Assembly: GCF_010974945.1 (NCBI RefSeq)
Contig: NZ_JAAIVB010000011.1
Span: forward strand, 113,487-177,486
Length of the DNA stretch: 64,000 nt
DNA from: Noviherbaspirillum galbum
Lineage (GTDB): Bacteria > Pseudomonadota > Gammaproteobacteria > Burkholderiales > Burkholderiaceae_D
Direction of reading: 5' to 3'
The translations under genes and the position numbers were made by a program. Numbering within the stretch: position 1 is the stretch's first letter; each line of letters opens with the position of its first letter. Below are positions 16,865 through 27,224 of the stretch, in pieces. Under the pieces are notes generated by a model. It was not told where the DNA came from and searched no databases. It was given only the letters and a program-made list of their open reading frames with translations.

Positions 16865-18256
16865 ATGAAACCTCGCTTCTTATTTGTCGCCGTCACCGGC
16901 GCGCTTGCCGTCAATTTCGCCTGGGCCACGTCCGGCACGGCCGACCGCGTGTACACCGCCGACCAGAACAGCAACACCGTCTCCGTCATCAATCCGTCCA
17001 CCAACACGCTGCTCGGCCAGATCAAGCTCGGCAACCAGCGCCCCGACGTGTTGTCGCCGCTGTACAAGGGCGAAATCAATGTGCACGGCCTCGGCTTTTC
17101 GCCGGATCACAAGACCCTGGTCGCGATTTCGAACGGTTCCAATTCGGTGACCTTCATCGATACCGCGACCAACCAGGTGAAGGGCAAGACTTACATCGGC
17201 CGTTCGCCGCACGAAGGCTTCTTTACCGCCGACGGCCGAGAAGTCTGGGTGGTGGTGCGCGGCGAAAACTACATCTCGGTGATCGACCCCACCACATACA
17301 AGGAAACCGGCCGCATCGAAACCACACCCGGTCCCGGCATGGTGTTGTTTCATCCGAACGGCAAGCTGGCGTTCGTGGTGTCGAGCTTCAATCCGGTGGT
17401 GGATGTGATCGACGTGCAGTCACGCCGGATCGTTAGGCAGATCAAGGTGGTCAGTCCGTTTTCGCCCTTCCTGCAGTTCACGCCCGACTTCAAGGAAATC
17501 TGGATGACGCACAAGGATGTAGGCAAGGTCACCCGTATCGATACCGCGACGCTGGAAGTCAAGGGCGTGTTCGACACCGGCATGATCACCAACCACATCG
17601 GCTTTGCGAAGACGGCGACGGGGACGCTGGCCTATGTCACCATCGGCGGCGAGAATGCAGTCAAGGTCTATACGCTCGACGACACGCCAAAGCTGGTGAC
17701 GACGATCCCGGTCGGCGCGCTGCCGCACGGCGTCTGGGGTTCCGACGACGGCAGCCGCATGTACATCGGACTGGAAAACGGTGATGCGGTAGACGTGATC
17801 GATACCGCGTCCAACAAGGTGACTGCGCGCGTGCCGGTTGGACAGGCGCCGCAGGCGCTGGTGTATGTGTCGAACGCGGCGCCGCAGGGCGACGGCACCG
17901 CAAACCTTGCGCCGCGTGGGAACAGCGACCCGATCAATATTGCCTTGAAACCTGCGTCAGGCGACGCCAAGGGCTTCGTGGTAGCGCGTAACCTCGGCGT
18001 CATCGATTCCCTGGAAGTGTCGCTGTTCAAGCTGAAGCCGCAGACGGTGTACAGCGTGTATGTGAGCGGCCAGAAGACACCGGTGGCAAGCTTCAAGACC
18101 AATGCGATGGGCATGGCCAACGGCACCGCGATCGGGCCGCTGCGCGAAGTGTCCAACAGCCTGTCGGGCAAGGATGCGTCGCCCAGCAAGATCACTGTGA
18201 TGGAAGGCGATGCTGCCGCCGACAGCGGCAAGGCGGTGCTGGTGGGCGCCAGCTAA
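16865..18256 (+). CDS. YncE-type YVTN beta-propeller protein
   Basis: 463 aa with a signal peptide (ending NFAWAT). It has repeated YVTN/propeller blades: RVYTADQNSNTVSVINPSTN, FIDTATNQVKGK, SVIDPTTYKETGRIET, VDVIDVQSRRIVRQI, VTRIDTATLEVKGVFDTG, VDVIDTASNKVTARVPVG. A C-terminal beta-sandwich-like extension (~350-463) follows. Family members are periplasmic scaffolds or ligand binders with no defined enzyme activity. It is 28 bases downstream of the DUF305 gene in the same operon. Confidence 0.88.
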   Translation: MKPRFLFVAVTGALAVNFAWATSGTADRVYTADQNSNTVSVINPSTNTLLGQIKLGNQRPDVLSPLYKGEINVHGLGFSPDHKTLVAISNGSNSVTFIDTATNQVKGKTYIGRSPHEGFFTADGREVWVVVRGENYISVIDPTTYKETGRIETTPGPGMVLFHPNGKLAFVVSSFNPVVDVIDVQSRRIVRQIKVVSPFSPFLQFTPDFKEIWMTHKDVGKVTRIDTATLEVKGVFDTGMITNHIGFAKTATGTLAYVTIGGENAVKVYTLDDTPKLVTTIPVGALPHGVWGSDDGSRMYIGLENGDAVDVIDTASNKVTARVPVGQAPQALVYVSNAAPQGDGTANLAPRGNSDPINIALKPASGDAKGFVVARNLGVIDSLEVSLFKLKPQTVYSVYVSGQKTPVASFKTNAMGMANGTAIGPLREVSNSLSGKDASPSKITVMEGDAAADSGKAVLVGAS

Positions 18257-18328
18257 TCAGTTGGGCGCCGGCGCGGCAAATGGTCCATGATGGCATACTG
18301 TCTATCTACAGGGGAACCAGTGAAAACA

Positions 18329-19234
18329 ATGGAAATGAAAAAAGTGCTGTTGTCAGTCGTTGCCGGCCTCGCGCTGGCCGGCTGCGCCGTCACGTCGCCG
18401 TCCACCGTGCCGCGCATGGGCCAAGCGAAGGTCAACGGGGTCAATTTCCCGTATGTCGAACAGGGCGTAGGCGTGCCGGTGGTGTTCGTGCACGGATCGA
18501 TGACCGACTACCGCATCTGGGAAGCGCAACGCCCGGCGGTCGCCGGACGCTACCGCTACATCGCCTACACCCAGCGCTATTTCGGCAGCGAGCCGTGGAC
18601 CGACGAGGGCCAGAATTTTTCGCAGAAGACCCACGCCGCCGACCTTGCGGCGTTCATCCGCCATCTCGATGCTGGACCAGTGCATGTGGTAGCGTGGTCG
18701 TATGGCGGATCGGTCGCCACGTTGGCCGCAGCGCAGCATTCTGAATTGTTCCGCAGCCTGTCGCTGCACGAGCCAACAATCGGCAGCCTGATCGCCGGTT
18801 CGCCCGAAGGCAAGGCGGCAGTCGCTGATTTCGGCAAGGATGTGGCGCAACTGCGCGCGATCGCCAATTCGGGCGATGCGCTGCGCGCCACCAAGCGGTT
18901 CTGGGAATTCGTGACCCGGCAGCCGGAAGGCGGTTTCGAGAAAGAGCCGCAAGCTTTGCAGCAGATAACGCTGGAGAATGTGCGCTCGGTGCCGCTCACG
19001 CTCAATGCGCCGCCCCAGCCCATCATCTGCGACATGGTCAAGGCGATCCGCGCGCCGGTACTGGTGACGATTGGCGCCGACACCCGTCCGCTGTGGGCCC
19101 TGGCCGGTCCTGCGTTGAAACAATGCGTGCCGAACGGCGAACTGGCGAGCATACCGAACAGCAATCACGATGCGATCGTGCGCAATGCCCCCGACTTCAA
19201 CCGGGAATTGCTGGGTTTTCTCGCGCGTCATTGA
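18329..19234 (+). CDS. alpha/beta hydrolase, lipoprotein
   Basis: 301 aa from ATG 18329 (ribosome site AGGGGAAC). A lipoprotein signal ends in LALAGC. The hydrolase fold has the oxyanion segment VVFVHGSMTDYRIWE, the nucleophile elbow AWSYGGSVA (G-x-S-x-G variant S-Y-G-G) and the catalytic His in PNSNHDAIVRN. It is probably anchored in the membrane facing the periplasm. The substrate is unknown. It lies between the beta-propeller gene and sorA in one operon. The frame could start earlier at 18287, but the lipobox position favours 18329. Confidence 0.85.
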   Translation: MEMKKVLLSVVAGLALAGCAVTSPSTVPRMGQAKVNGVNFPYVEQGVGVPVVFVHGSMTDYRIWEAQRPAVAGRYRYIAYTQRYFGSEPWTDEGQNFSQKTHAADLAAFIRHLDAGPVHVVAWSYGGSVATLAAAQHSELFRSLSLHEPTIGSLIAGSPEGKAAVADFGKDVAQLRAIANSGDALRATKRFWEFVTRQPEGGFEKEPQALQQITLENVRSVPLTLNAPPQPIICDMVKAIRAPVLVTIGADTRPLWALAGPALKQCVPNGELASIPNSNHDAIVRNAPDFNRELLGFLARH

Positions 19235-19307
19235 AATGCTTGATTTTTAGCAACCGGGGCGAGCCGCCGCCGGAACAAGTTAGTCAACATTCCATCAAGG
19301 AGACATG

Positions 19308-20561
19308 ATGCACACAAAACCAGATCAGCATGGCGAGCGCACTGACCAGATCGCCGATCCGGGCCGTCGCCGCATGCTGGCGGGAAGCGCCGCCGCGGTG
19401 ACAGCTGTCGGGCTGGCCGGATTCACCAAGTCCGCCATGGCGCAGGCCGTGACGAGCACCGTGGCCCCTGTTAAACCGCTACCGGCCTATGTGAACTGGA
19501 AAAATCCGGATGCGATGATCGTGCATTCATCCAGCACACTGGAGACGAAGCGCGGCGCGTTCGGCTCCAGCATCGTCACCCCCACCAACCAGTTATACAT
19601 TCGCAACAACCTGCCGGCGCCGGATGCGTCGATCGTCGCCGACCGCGACAGCTGGGAAGTGGCGATAGAAGGCGTGAAGAATCCGCGCACCTTCAAGGTG
19701 AAGGAGCTGAAGTCGATGGGACTGGAAACGACGGCGATGGTGCTGCAATGCTCGGGCAACGGTCGGGGCTACTTTCCCAGCAAGCCGAGCGGCACGCCGT
19801 GGCAGGTCGGCGCCGCCGGCTGCGTGATATGGAGCGGCGTGCCGGTGCGCGCCCTCACGGAAGCGCTCGGCGGCATGGCCGACGGCATGCAGTACATGAC
19901 CGGCACCGGCGGCGAAAAGCTGCCGGAAGGTCTCGATCCGAAGAGCGTGATCGTCGAGCGCTCGGTGCCGGCGAAGGCGATGGCCGACGCGTTGCTGGCG
20001 TGGGAAATGAATGGCGAGCCGATCCCACTGGCGCACGGCGGACCGCTGCGCCTGATCGTGCCCGGCTATAGCGGCGTCAACAACATCAAGTACATCAAGC
20101 GGCTGGCCTTCACCGAGGCGCAGACCGATGCCGCCATCCAGGCGCATGGCTACCGCGTCTCGCCGCCGGGTCAAAAGGGCGATCCCAGCCAGCCGTCGGT
20201 GTGGGAAATGGGACCGAAATCCTGGATCAATTCACCTGCGCCCGAGAATGGCTCAGTGCAGGCCGGGATAGCGCAGATCAAGGGCGTGGCCTTTGGCGGC
20301 GTGCATGCGGTGAAGTCCGTCGAGGTGTCGGTCGACGGCGGCAAGAGCTGGAAGACGGCGCGCCTCGTCGGCCCTGATCTCGGCCGTTACGCATGGCGCC
20401 AGTTCGTCCTGCCGGTGAAACTCGAACCCGGTACGTACACCATTGCCTGCGCGGTGACGAATGCCGAAGGCAGCCGCCAGCCAGAGAACCGCATGGAAAA
20501 TGCCGGTGGCTACAACAACAACAGCTGGCGCGATCATGCGCTGACCATCACTGTCGTTTAA
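19308..20561 (+). CDS. sorA: SorA-like sulfite dehydrogenase, molybdenum subunit
   Basis: About 417 aa. The Tat signal has RRRMLAGSAAA and a cleavage region near SAMAQA. The sulfite-oxidase-fold Mo domain contains the cofactor Cys in MVLQCSGNGRG. The C-terminal Mo-co dimerisation domain has SVEVSVDGGKSW, then RYAWRQFVLPVKLEPGTY, NAEGSRQ and NNNSWRDHA. Members oxidise sulfite to sulfate in the periplasm and pass electrons to the SorB cytochrome, encoded 11 bases downstream. ATG 19308 is better spaced from AAGGAG than ATG 19305. Sulfite specificity is inferred from family and sorB linkage. Confidence 0.9.
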   Translation: MHTKPDQHGERTDQIADPGRRRMLAGSAAAVTAVGLAGFTKSAMAQAVTSTVAPVKPLPAYVNWKNPDAMIVHSSSTLETKRGAFGSSIVTPTNQLYIRNNLPAPDASIVADRDSWEVAIEGVKNPRTFKVKELKSMGLETTAMVLQCSGNGRGYFPSKPSGTPWQVGAAGCVIWSGVPVRALTEALGGMADGMQYMTGTGGEKLPEGLDPKSVIVERSVPAKAMADALLAWEMNGEPIPLAHGGPLRLIVPGYSGVNNIKYIKRLAFTEAQTDAAIQAHGYRVSPPGQKGDPSQPSVWEMGPKSWINSPAPENGSVQAGIAQIKGVAFGGVHAVKSVEVSVDGGKSWKTARLVGPDLGRYAWRQFVLPVKLEPGTYTIACAVTNAEGSRQPENRMENAGGYNNNSWRDHALTITVV

Positions 20562-20571
20562 AGGAAACCGC

Positions 20572-20904
20572 ATGTCATCGACAATCACACGCAGCGCCGC
20601 GTTCGCCGCACTGGCGGTCGCGCTTGCCAGCCCGACCGTCTTCGCCCAGGACAAGCTGGCGGCCGGCCGCACGTTGTTCAACAAGACTGCAGTGCCGGCA
20701 TGCGCGTTATGCCATACGCTGAAGGATGCCGGCGCGGAGGGCGCGATCGGCCCCAGTCTGGATGAATTGAAGCCGGACGCGGCAAGGGTGGAGAAGGCTG
20801 TGCGCAACGGCATCGGGCAGATGCCGGCGTTCAAGAACTTGACCGACGACCAAATCAAGGTGCTCGGACAGTACGTCGCTACCGTGACTGCGGCAGGGAA
20901 GTAA
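20572..20904 (+). CDS. sorB: SorB-like c-type cytochrome
   Basis: 110 aa. A signal peptide ends TVFAQD. One haem-binding motif, CALCH, is present, and the axial Met is probably that of GQMPAFKNL. This is the size and layout of SorB, the monohaem electron acceptor of the SorA sulfite dehydrogenase. It follows sorA by 11 bases with a ribosome site AAAGGAAACC. It ends the operon; the weak CTGCCG/CGGCAG hairpin after it lacks a T-run, so no convincing terminator is visible. Confidence 0.88.
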   Translation: MSSTITRSAAFAALAVALASPTVFAQDKLAAGRTLFNKTAVPACALCHTLKDAGAEGAIGPSLDELKPDAARVEKAVRNGIGQMPAFKNLTDDQIKVLGQYVATVTAAGK

Positions 20905-22091
<1,187 letters not shown>

Positions 22092-23665
22092 GGCCGATTC
22101 TGTTGAAGAAGTCCCATTGACGTTCAGGGCAGCCGATGTATGGTGACTGAATGGCATGCACCAGCGGAGGCCATCATGATGGGACGTAATCTTGTTGCAA
22201 GGGAACGTACCGAGACCATCAACCTGGAAGCGTTCGTCCCACAGGATCATCTTCTCAGAGCGATCGACCGCTACCTCGATCTGACCGCATTTCGCGACCA
22301 CCTTAAACCGTTCTATAGCCACATGGGAAGGCCGTCGGTAGATCCGGAACTGCTCATCCGCATGCTCATCATCGGCTACTGCTATGGCATCCGCTCCGAA
22401 CGGCGGCTGTGCGAGGAAGTGCACCTGAACCTGGCTTACCGCTGGTTCTGCCATCTTGGCGTGCATGACCGCGTGCCCGATCATTCCACCTTCTCCAAGA
22501 ACCGCCATGGACGCTTCCGCGACAGCGATGCGTTTCGTGAACTGTTCGAGTCTGTCTTGCGTCGCTGTATGGTCGAGGGGATGGTGGGAGGCGAAGGGTT
22601 CGCCACCGATGCCAGTGTCATCAAGGCCGATGCGCAACGTCAGCGTGCGGTGCCTGGTATGGAACGCATTGACTGGGGTGACCCTAGCCGTCTCGCCCGC
22701 CCAGTCAGGGAGTACTTGGCAGCATTGGAGGCCAGCGTGCCAACTGATCCGCCCAAATCGATCTCCCTCACTGATCCTGCAGCGTCCTGGACTGCCACCG
22801 CCGGCCCGGCATTCTTTGCCTACTCCACTAACTATCTGGTCGATGTGAAGCACGGCATTATCGTTGACGTCGAACCGTCGTCCTCCAGCCATGCGGCCGA
22901 GTCCCGGGCCACGCGCACCATGATCGACCGGACCGAGCAGCGCCTGCATATCAAGCCATACCGCCTTATCGCCGATACCGCCTATGGATCTGCTGCCATG
23001 CTGGGCTGGCTGGTCAAGGATAAAGGCATCACGCCACATGTACCCGTATGGGATCGAAGTCAGCGCAAAGACGGCACGTTTATCGTTGGCGATTTTGTGT
23101 GGGAACCAGAGGCTGATCAGTACCGCTGTCCCGGCGGCAAAGCCTTGCGCAAGGAATGGCGCGCCTTTACTCATGCTCGGGTACACGTCACGAAGGCCGG
23201 TACGGTGAACTATCGCTCTAGCGGGATGGACTGTGCGCCTTGCAAGTTGAAACCATGGTGCTGCCCACACACGGCAACGCGTAAGATTGTGCGCAGTATC
23301 CATGAAGATGCCCGGGACGTGGCCCGTCGCATCATGCAGACACCGGAATACGCGCAGTCACGTCGGGAGCGCAAGAAAGTCGAAATGCTGTTCGCGCATC
23401 TTAAGCGGATTCTAAAGCTGGATCGGTTGAGACTGCGGGGTCCGACGGGTGCCCATGATGAGTTTCTCTTGGCTGCCACGGCGCAGAATCTAAGGCGCAT
23501 GGCAAAACGGCTATATGTGGAAGGGATGGTGCCGACGCAGCCAGTGGCATGAAGATGTTCAGATAGCCGCCCGGCGTCCTCATGTGCAGTTAATTGATCT
23601 AAGTAGCGAATTGAGGATGCGCTAGCAATCCACATTGCTTCACGACTATTTCAACAGAATCGGCC
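22092..23665 (+). mobile_element. insertion sequence with 16-bp perfect terminal repeats (IS1182/IS5-like)
   Basis: GGCCGATTCTGTTGAA at 22092-22107 and its exact reverse complement at 23650-23665 flank one transposase gene. The element is ~1.57 kb and looks intact. Confidence 0.85.
22176..23552 (+). CDS. DDE transposase (IS1182-like)
   Basis: 458 aa from ATG 22176, which follows GCGGAGG. The N-terminal DUF772 domain (RPSVDPELLIRMLIIGYCYG) is followed by a DDE core: Asp in FATDASVIKAD, Asp in LIADTAYGSAAM, and Glu in RKKVEMLFAHLKRIL. The Cys cluster CAPCKLKPWCC is typical of this group. It is intact and bounded by perfect terminal repeats, so the element may still be mobile. It is distinct from the IS1182-type copy at 10.4 kb. 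Confidence 0.92.
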   Translation: MMGRNLVARERTETINLEAFVPQDHLLRAIDRYLDLTAFRDHLKPFYSHMGRPSVDPELLIRMLIIGYCYGIRSERRLCEEVHLNLAYRWFCHLGVHDRVPDHSTFSKNRHGRFRDSDAFRELFESVLRRCMVEGMVGGEGFATDASVIKADAQRQRAVPGMERIDWGDPSRLARPVREYLAALEASVPTDPPKSISLTDPAASWTATAGPAFFAYSTNYLVDVKHGIIVDVEPSSSSHAAESRATRTMIDRTEQRLHIKPYRLIADTAYGSAAMLGWLVKDKGITPHVPVWDRSQRKDGTFIVGDFVWEPEADQYRCPGGKALRKEWRAFTHARVHVTKAGTVNYRSSGMDCAPCKLKPWCCPHTATRKIVRSIHEDARDVARRIMQTPEYAQSRRERKKVEMLFAHLKRILKLDRLRLRGPTGAHDEFLLAATAQNLRRMAKRLYVEGMVPTQPVA

Positions 23666-23807
23666 GATTTCTGCCTGTCAACTTTCTGTTGTGAGCGACT
23701 GCTGAAGGCAACAAAGCAGACCAAATGACATTGCCAATTCCGCCCATCTCTGCAGCTCTACTTACGGTGTCGGTGAACCACACCGGCAACGGTGGAGGCT
23801 GGTTGGT

Positions 23808-24761
23808 TTAAGTTAATACTGGTTCGGCAATGGCAGTTCTGAGTTGCTTGTAGTAGTTTGCCTCAGCTTCGGCGGGCGGGATATAGCCTAGCGGCTCCAT
23901 GAGCCGGTGGTGGTTATACCAAGCCACCCATTCCAGGGTCGCTACCTCGACGGATTGCTTGGTCTTCCATGGGGCGCGACGATGAATCAGTTCTGCCTTG
24001 TACAAGCCGTTGATCGTTTCAGCCAACGCATTGTCATAGCTGTCCCCCCGGCTGCCAACCGATGGCTCGATCTTGGCCTCAGCCAGCCGCTCGCTATAGC
24101 GAATGCTGAGATATTGCACGCCCCTGTCGGAGTGATGTATCAAGGTTCCATCGTCGCCGGGTTGCCGAGCGTAGAGCGCCTGTTCCAGTGCGTCCAGGAC
24201 GAAGTCAGTGGTCATCGAAGAACTCACACGCCAGCCGACGATACGACGGGCAAACACGTCGACAACGAACGCCACGTAAAGCCAGCCCTGCCAGGTCGAG
24301 ACATACGTAAAGTCCGACACCCAGAGCTGGTTCGGTCGATTGGCCGTGAACTGGCGGTTGACCCGGTCCTGCGGCCGCTCAGCGGCCATGTCGGGAATCG
24401 TCGTTCGAACGCGCTTGCCACGCACCGCGCCGCGCAAGCCCTGCAACTTCATGAGCCGACCGACCGTGCAACGCGCCACTGCAAATCCCTCTCGATTCAT
24501 CTGCTTCCAGACCTTCGGCACGCCGTAGACTTGCATGTTGGACTCCCAGACACGCTTGATCTGCGGCTGCAGTGCTTCATCGCGCTGGGCGCGGGCACTG
24601 CGTTTGGATGGATCGCGAAGCTGTGCTGCGTGACGTCGGTAGCCTGATGGGGCGATCTGCAGAACCTTGCAGAGCGGCTCAACTCCATACATATCGCGAT
24701 GGTGATCGACGAAAGACTTCAAGATTTGAATCGGCGGTCGAGCTCCGCCTGGGCGAAAAAA
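23808..24761 (-). CDS. IS3 family transposase OrfB
   Basis: The protein shows HTH_21 ([20 protein letters not shown]) and an rve integrase core: D in [11 protein letters not shown] in [11 protein letters not shown], and E in [16 protein letters not shown]. It ends at 23808. It has no good start of its own and lies in the -1 frame relative to orfA. The run of six T on the coding strand (A at 24756-24761) preceded by GC is a plausible slippery site for the usual OrfAB fusion. The catalytic residues are intact, but the element's left half is damaged. Confidence 0.88.
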   Translation of the reverse strand, partial: FFRPGGARPPIQILKSFVDHHRDMYGVEPLCKVLQIAPSGYRRHAAQLRDPSKRSARAQRDEALQPQIKRVWESNMQVYGVPKVWKQMNREGFAVARCTVGRLMKLQGLRGAVRGKRVRTTIPDMAAERPQDRVNRQFTANRPNQLWVSDFTYVSTWQGWLYVAFVVDVFARRIVGWRVSSSMTTDFVLDALEQALYARQPGDDGTLIHHSDRGVQYLSIRYSERLAEAKIEPSVGSRGDSYDNALAETINGLYKAELIHRRAPWKTKQSVEVATLEWVAWYNHHRLMEPLGYIPPAEAEANYYKQLRTAIAEPVLT

Positions 24762-25039
24762 GCACTGGCCACCTTCAGGATTTCGTTGGCGCGACGCAGC
24801 TCCTTGACTTCCCGCTCCAGCGCCTTGATACGTTCCCGCTCGTCGGTGCTGACCCCGTCGCGCACGCCACGGTCCACTTCGTCGCGCTTGACCCAATCCA
24901 GAAGTGTCTGGGCCGTGCAGCCGATCATCGGGGCAATCGTCTCGATTGCCGCCCACATCGACGGATGTTCACTACGCTGCTCGCGCACCAGGCGCACTGC
25001 GCGCTCCCTGACTTCCGGGGAAAACTTGATCTGTTTTTT
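24719..25039 (-). pseudogene. IS3 family OrfA, start codon lost
   Basis: The frame reads [20 protein letters not shown] from 25039, a complete HTH_Tnp_1 domain, and ends with a leucine-zipper-like helix ([17 protein letters not shown]). No start codon remains, because the IS66 terminus abuts the first Lys codons. An internal ATG at 24997 would remove half the helix-turn-helix. Expression of the IS3 transposase is therefore doubtful unless driven from IS66. Confidence 0.8.
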
Positions 25040-25040
25040 G

Positions 25041-26650
25041 GTAACCGTTCACCCTGCCACGACGGCGAGGAATTCGTGATGAATCGTGCAGAGAATTAAG
25101 CTGGAACCAGTGAAGGCGCCGTGCCGTGGCCCCAGTGCGCCTGAATCGCCCGGGTGAGGATGCAGAGCACGTTGCGGCCTTGCAGCCTGCAACTGCCGGC
25201 GACGGTCATGATGCGCTCGACATAACGCGAGCCGCGTGGCGATTGCGTACCGAAGCTGATCTTGCGCCAGATGACGAAGCGGCGCAGCGTGCGTTCGGCA
25301 TGGTTGTTGGTCGGCTCCACGCCGGGCGTGGTGAGGAACGTCCACAAGGCGCAGCGCAGGTTCAGGATGTTTCTGCAGGTGCGCGCCGTTTCGGCATGGC
25401 GGCATGCCGCGCCCTCCCGCAGCAAGGTTTGAATGCGATGCTGCAGGAACGGCATCTGTATGCCGAACGCCTCGCGGCGCAAGGTGCCGTCCCGCACTCG
25501 ATGCCAGCAGGCGAACATGCGCTGCGTTGCCGCGATCAATTCGTCGCCGATGCGGCCGGACGCGCCGCTGCGCTCGGCGATCTTGGTGAAGTCGCGCATC
25601 AGGTGCGCCCAACAAAGCTGGCGATGCTGTGCATCGACCCAGGCATAGGCATTGTAGCGATCCGATACCAGGATGCCGGCGAACGTCGTACCCAACGCCG
25701 TCCTGGCCGCTTGCGCGCTGCGCGTGGCGGCGATCAGGAACACGGCCACGCATTGGGTCGCCACCAGCCACATCCAGTGCCGTGCGCCGCACTGCTTGTG
25801 CCCGGTTTCGTCGGCATGCACGACGGCGGCAGCCTGCACGTGCGCGTGCGCCTCGGCGACGATGCCGTCAAGCGCATGGCCGATCTCGCTTTCACCTTCG
25901 CTGATGGCCCCGACCGACAGGTCGATGCCGAACAGGTCGGCCAGCACGCCCTGCGTCTGCCGCTTGGACAGGTGATAGACGCCGCCAAGCGTGCCGATGA
26001 CCGCCAGCAAGCGCGGGCCGGTCATACGATGGGACACGCCGGGCGGCAAGGCGGCGTCGACCATGCGGCCACACCCGCGGCAGGCGCCAGCGAACAACCG
26101 GTATTCGGTCACCACGGGCGCCATCGGCGGCAGGTCGATCACCTGATGCCGTGCGATGAGACCGGTGATCTTCACGGCGGCGCCGCAGCCCGGGCAGGGA
26201 GCGGGCTGGCAGTCGTGCGCTTGCGTGACTTGGTCAGGCGGCAGCAAGGTTCTGGCTTTGCCGGCATGGCCGGGCTGGGCGCCACGCTTCTTGCCAGTGG
26301 GCGACCTCTTCGCCTTCGGGCGATGCGGATCGGCCGACGGCGGCGTGGAGGAGTTGCGCGAGTTGGTGGCGAGCCGTTCTTCCAGCTTGGCGATGCGCTG
26401 GTTCAACGCTTCGATCTGCCGTGCCTGTGTCTGCGCCAGCGCCCACAGAGCGTCGATGAGTGACTGCGCCTCTTCCAGAGTGCGCACGCGCGGGGCCGGC
26501 TGCGAGAGGTCGATGTCCATGCGTGTGAGAGTCGTCGCACCGCATCCGCGTTGCGTGCCGCTCGCTCACACTCGCTATTCATTGCCGCCGGTCAGCACTT
26601 CGCCACGTCGGCCTTGACTCCCGCAATTTTCCTGCGGGGTGAACGGTTAC
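25041..26650 (-). mobile_element. IS66 family element (single-gene type)
   Basis: Perfect 14-bp terminal repeats, GTAACCGTTCACCC at 25041-25054 and GGGTGAACGGTTAC at 26637-26650, enclose one transposase gene. The 8-bp target duplication expected of IS66 is absent (CTGTTTTTTG on one side, TTAATTTCAG on the other), so DNA beside it was deleted. Confidence 0.9.
25096..26520 (-). CDS. IS66 family transposase (TnpC-like)
   Basis: 474 aa. An N-terminal coiled coil (ARQIEALNQRIAKLEERLA) and basic linker precede the IS66 zinc-binding region (CPGCGAAVK ... CRGCGRMVD). The DDE core has Asp in AAVVHADETGHK, Asp in ILVSDRYNAYAW and Glu in GVEPTNNHAERTLR. No tnpA/tnpB partners are present, which matches single-gene IS66 subgroups. 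The gene is intact. Its insertion truncated the first peptide gene of the cluster downstream and removed the orfA start of the IS3 on the other side. Confidence 0.93.
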   Translation of the reverse strand: MDIDLSQPAPRVRTLEEAQSLIDALWALAQTQARQIEALNQRIAKLEERLATNSRNSSTPPSADPHRPKAKRSPTGKKRGAQPGHAGKARTLLPPDQVTQAHDCQPAPCPGCGAAVKITGLIARHQVIDLPPMAPVVTEYRLFAGACRGCGRMVDAALPPGVSHRMTGPRLLAVIGTLGGVYHLSKRQTQGVLADLFGIDLSVGAISEGESEIGHALDGIVAEAHAHVQAAAVVHADETGHKQCGARHWMWLVATQCVAVFLIAATRSAQAARTALGTTFAGILVSDRYNAYAWVDAQHRQLCWAHLMRDFTKIAERSGASGRIGDELIAATQRMFACWHRVRDGTLRREAFGIQMPFLQHRIQTLLREGAACRHAETARTCRNILNLRCALWTFLTTPGVEPTNNHAERTLRRFVIWRKISFGTQSPRGSRYVERIMTVAGSCRLQGRNVLCILTRAIQAHWGHGTAPSLVPA

Positions 26651-26790
26651 TTAATTTCAGCGCCACCCAGGCTCTGGGCCAGGAACAGAACACCCAGGTC
26701 AACAATGGCAACAATGCCGCCTTCGTTTCCGGCATCACCTCCAACGTCAAGCCGACCCAGAACGGCTCCAACAACATCAGCTTCCTGTGA
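26651..26790 (+). pseudogene. 3' remnant of a double-glycine-leader peptide gene
   Basis: The frame NFSATQALGQEQNTQVNNGNN ends at 26790 and closely matches the core of the next gene (NFTATQGMSQSQNTLVNNGN). It shares the SGITSNV and GSNNIS segments. The leader and first part are gone because the IS66 end lies at 26650. Any start inside IS66 would give an unrelated N-terminus. Confidence 0.8.
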
Positions 26791-26874
26791 TCGCAGCACC
26801 CGCTGCCTACTGACTCTCTATTGCCACGACTCTGTGCCACGACCCTACTACTCTACTGCTCAAGGAGCACTATC

Positions 26875-27168
26875 ATGACTACACTTCTCATCAAAGACCT
26901 GTCCGCCGCTGCTCACCTCGATGCCAAGGCCATGTCGGCCGTAAGTGGTGGTGCCGCCGCCTATCCCGCCATGCCGTCGTTCGTCATGCCATCATTCGGT
27001 CCTTCGCTGTCACTGACCAAGAACGATTTCAACTTTACCGCCACCCAAGGCATGAGCCAGTCGCAAAATACGCTGGTCAACAACGGCAACAACGTCGCCT
27101 TTGCCTCTGGCATTACTTCTAATGTTAACCCGAGCCAGGCCGGCTCCAACAACATCAGCCTCGCTTAA
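26875..27168 (+). CDS. double-glycine-leader peptide, Asn/Gln-rich core
   Basis: 97 aa. ATG 26875 follows CTCAAGGAGCAC. Residues 1-26 look like a secretion leader: MTTLLIKDLSAAAHLDAKAM then SAVSGG, with hydrophobic positions spaced before a Gly-Gly at 25-26. This is the pattern cut by peptidase-containing ABC transporters (C39 family). The predicted mature part is Pro/Ser-rich, then Asn/Gln-rich (QSQNTLVNNGNNVAFASG), with no Cys. A bacteriocin-like or self-assembling secreted peptide is possible. No transporter or immunity gene is in the window. The leader assignment is by pattern only. Confidence 0.7.
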   Translation: MTTLLIKDLSAAAHLDAKAMSAVSGGAAAYPAMPSFVMPSFGPSLSLTKNDFNFTATQGMSQSQNTLVNNGNNVAFASGITSNVNPSQAGSNNISLA

Positions 27169-27224
27169 ACGCAGTGCGCAGCGCATTATCATCGATGTGC
27201 CGCGCTCCACTCAAGGAGAATAGC

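Larger units (their letters stand above)
23774..25040 (-). mobile_element. IS3 family element, 5' end removed by IS66
   Basis: TGAACCACACCGGCAACGGT from 23774 resembles IS3-group terminal repeats. orfA and orfB follow on the minus strand. The other end is missing: the IS66 element begins at 25041, directly at the orfA start. Confidence 0.75.

Noticed and set aside
18353..19231. 292-aa minus-strand open frame
   Set aside because: Antisense of the alpha/beta hydrolase gene, Arg/His-rich, no domain.
25126..26463. 445-aa plus-strand open frame
   Set aside because: Antisense shadow of the IS66 transposase, which has clear catalytic motifs.
25033..26658. 8-bp IS66 target-site duplication
   Set aside because: Flanks CTGTTTTTTG and TTAATTTCAG do not match; interpreted as adjacent deletion instead.
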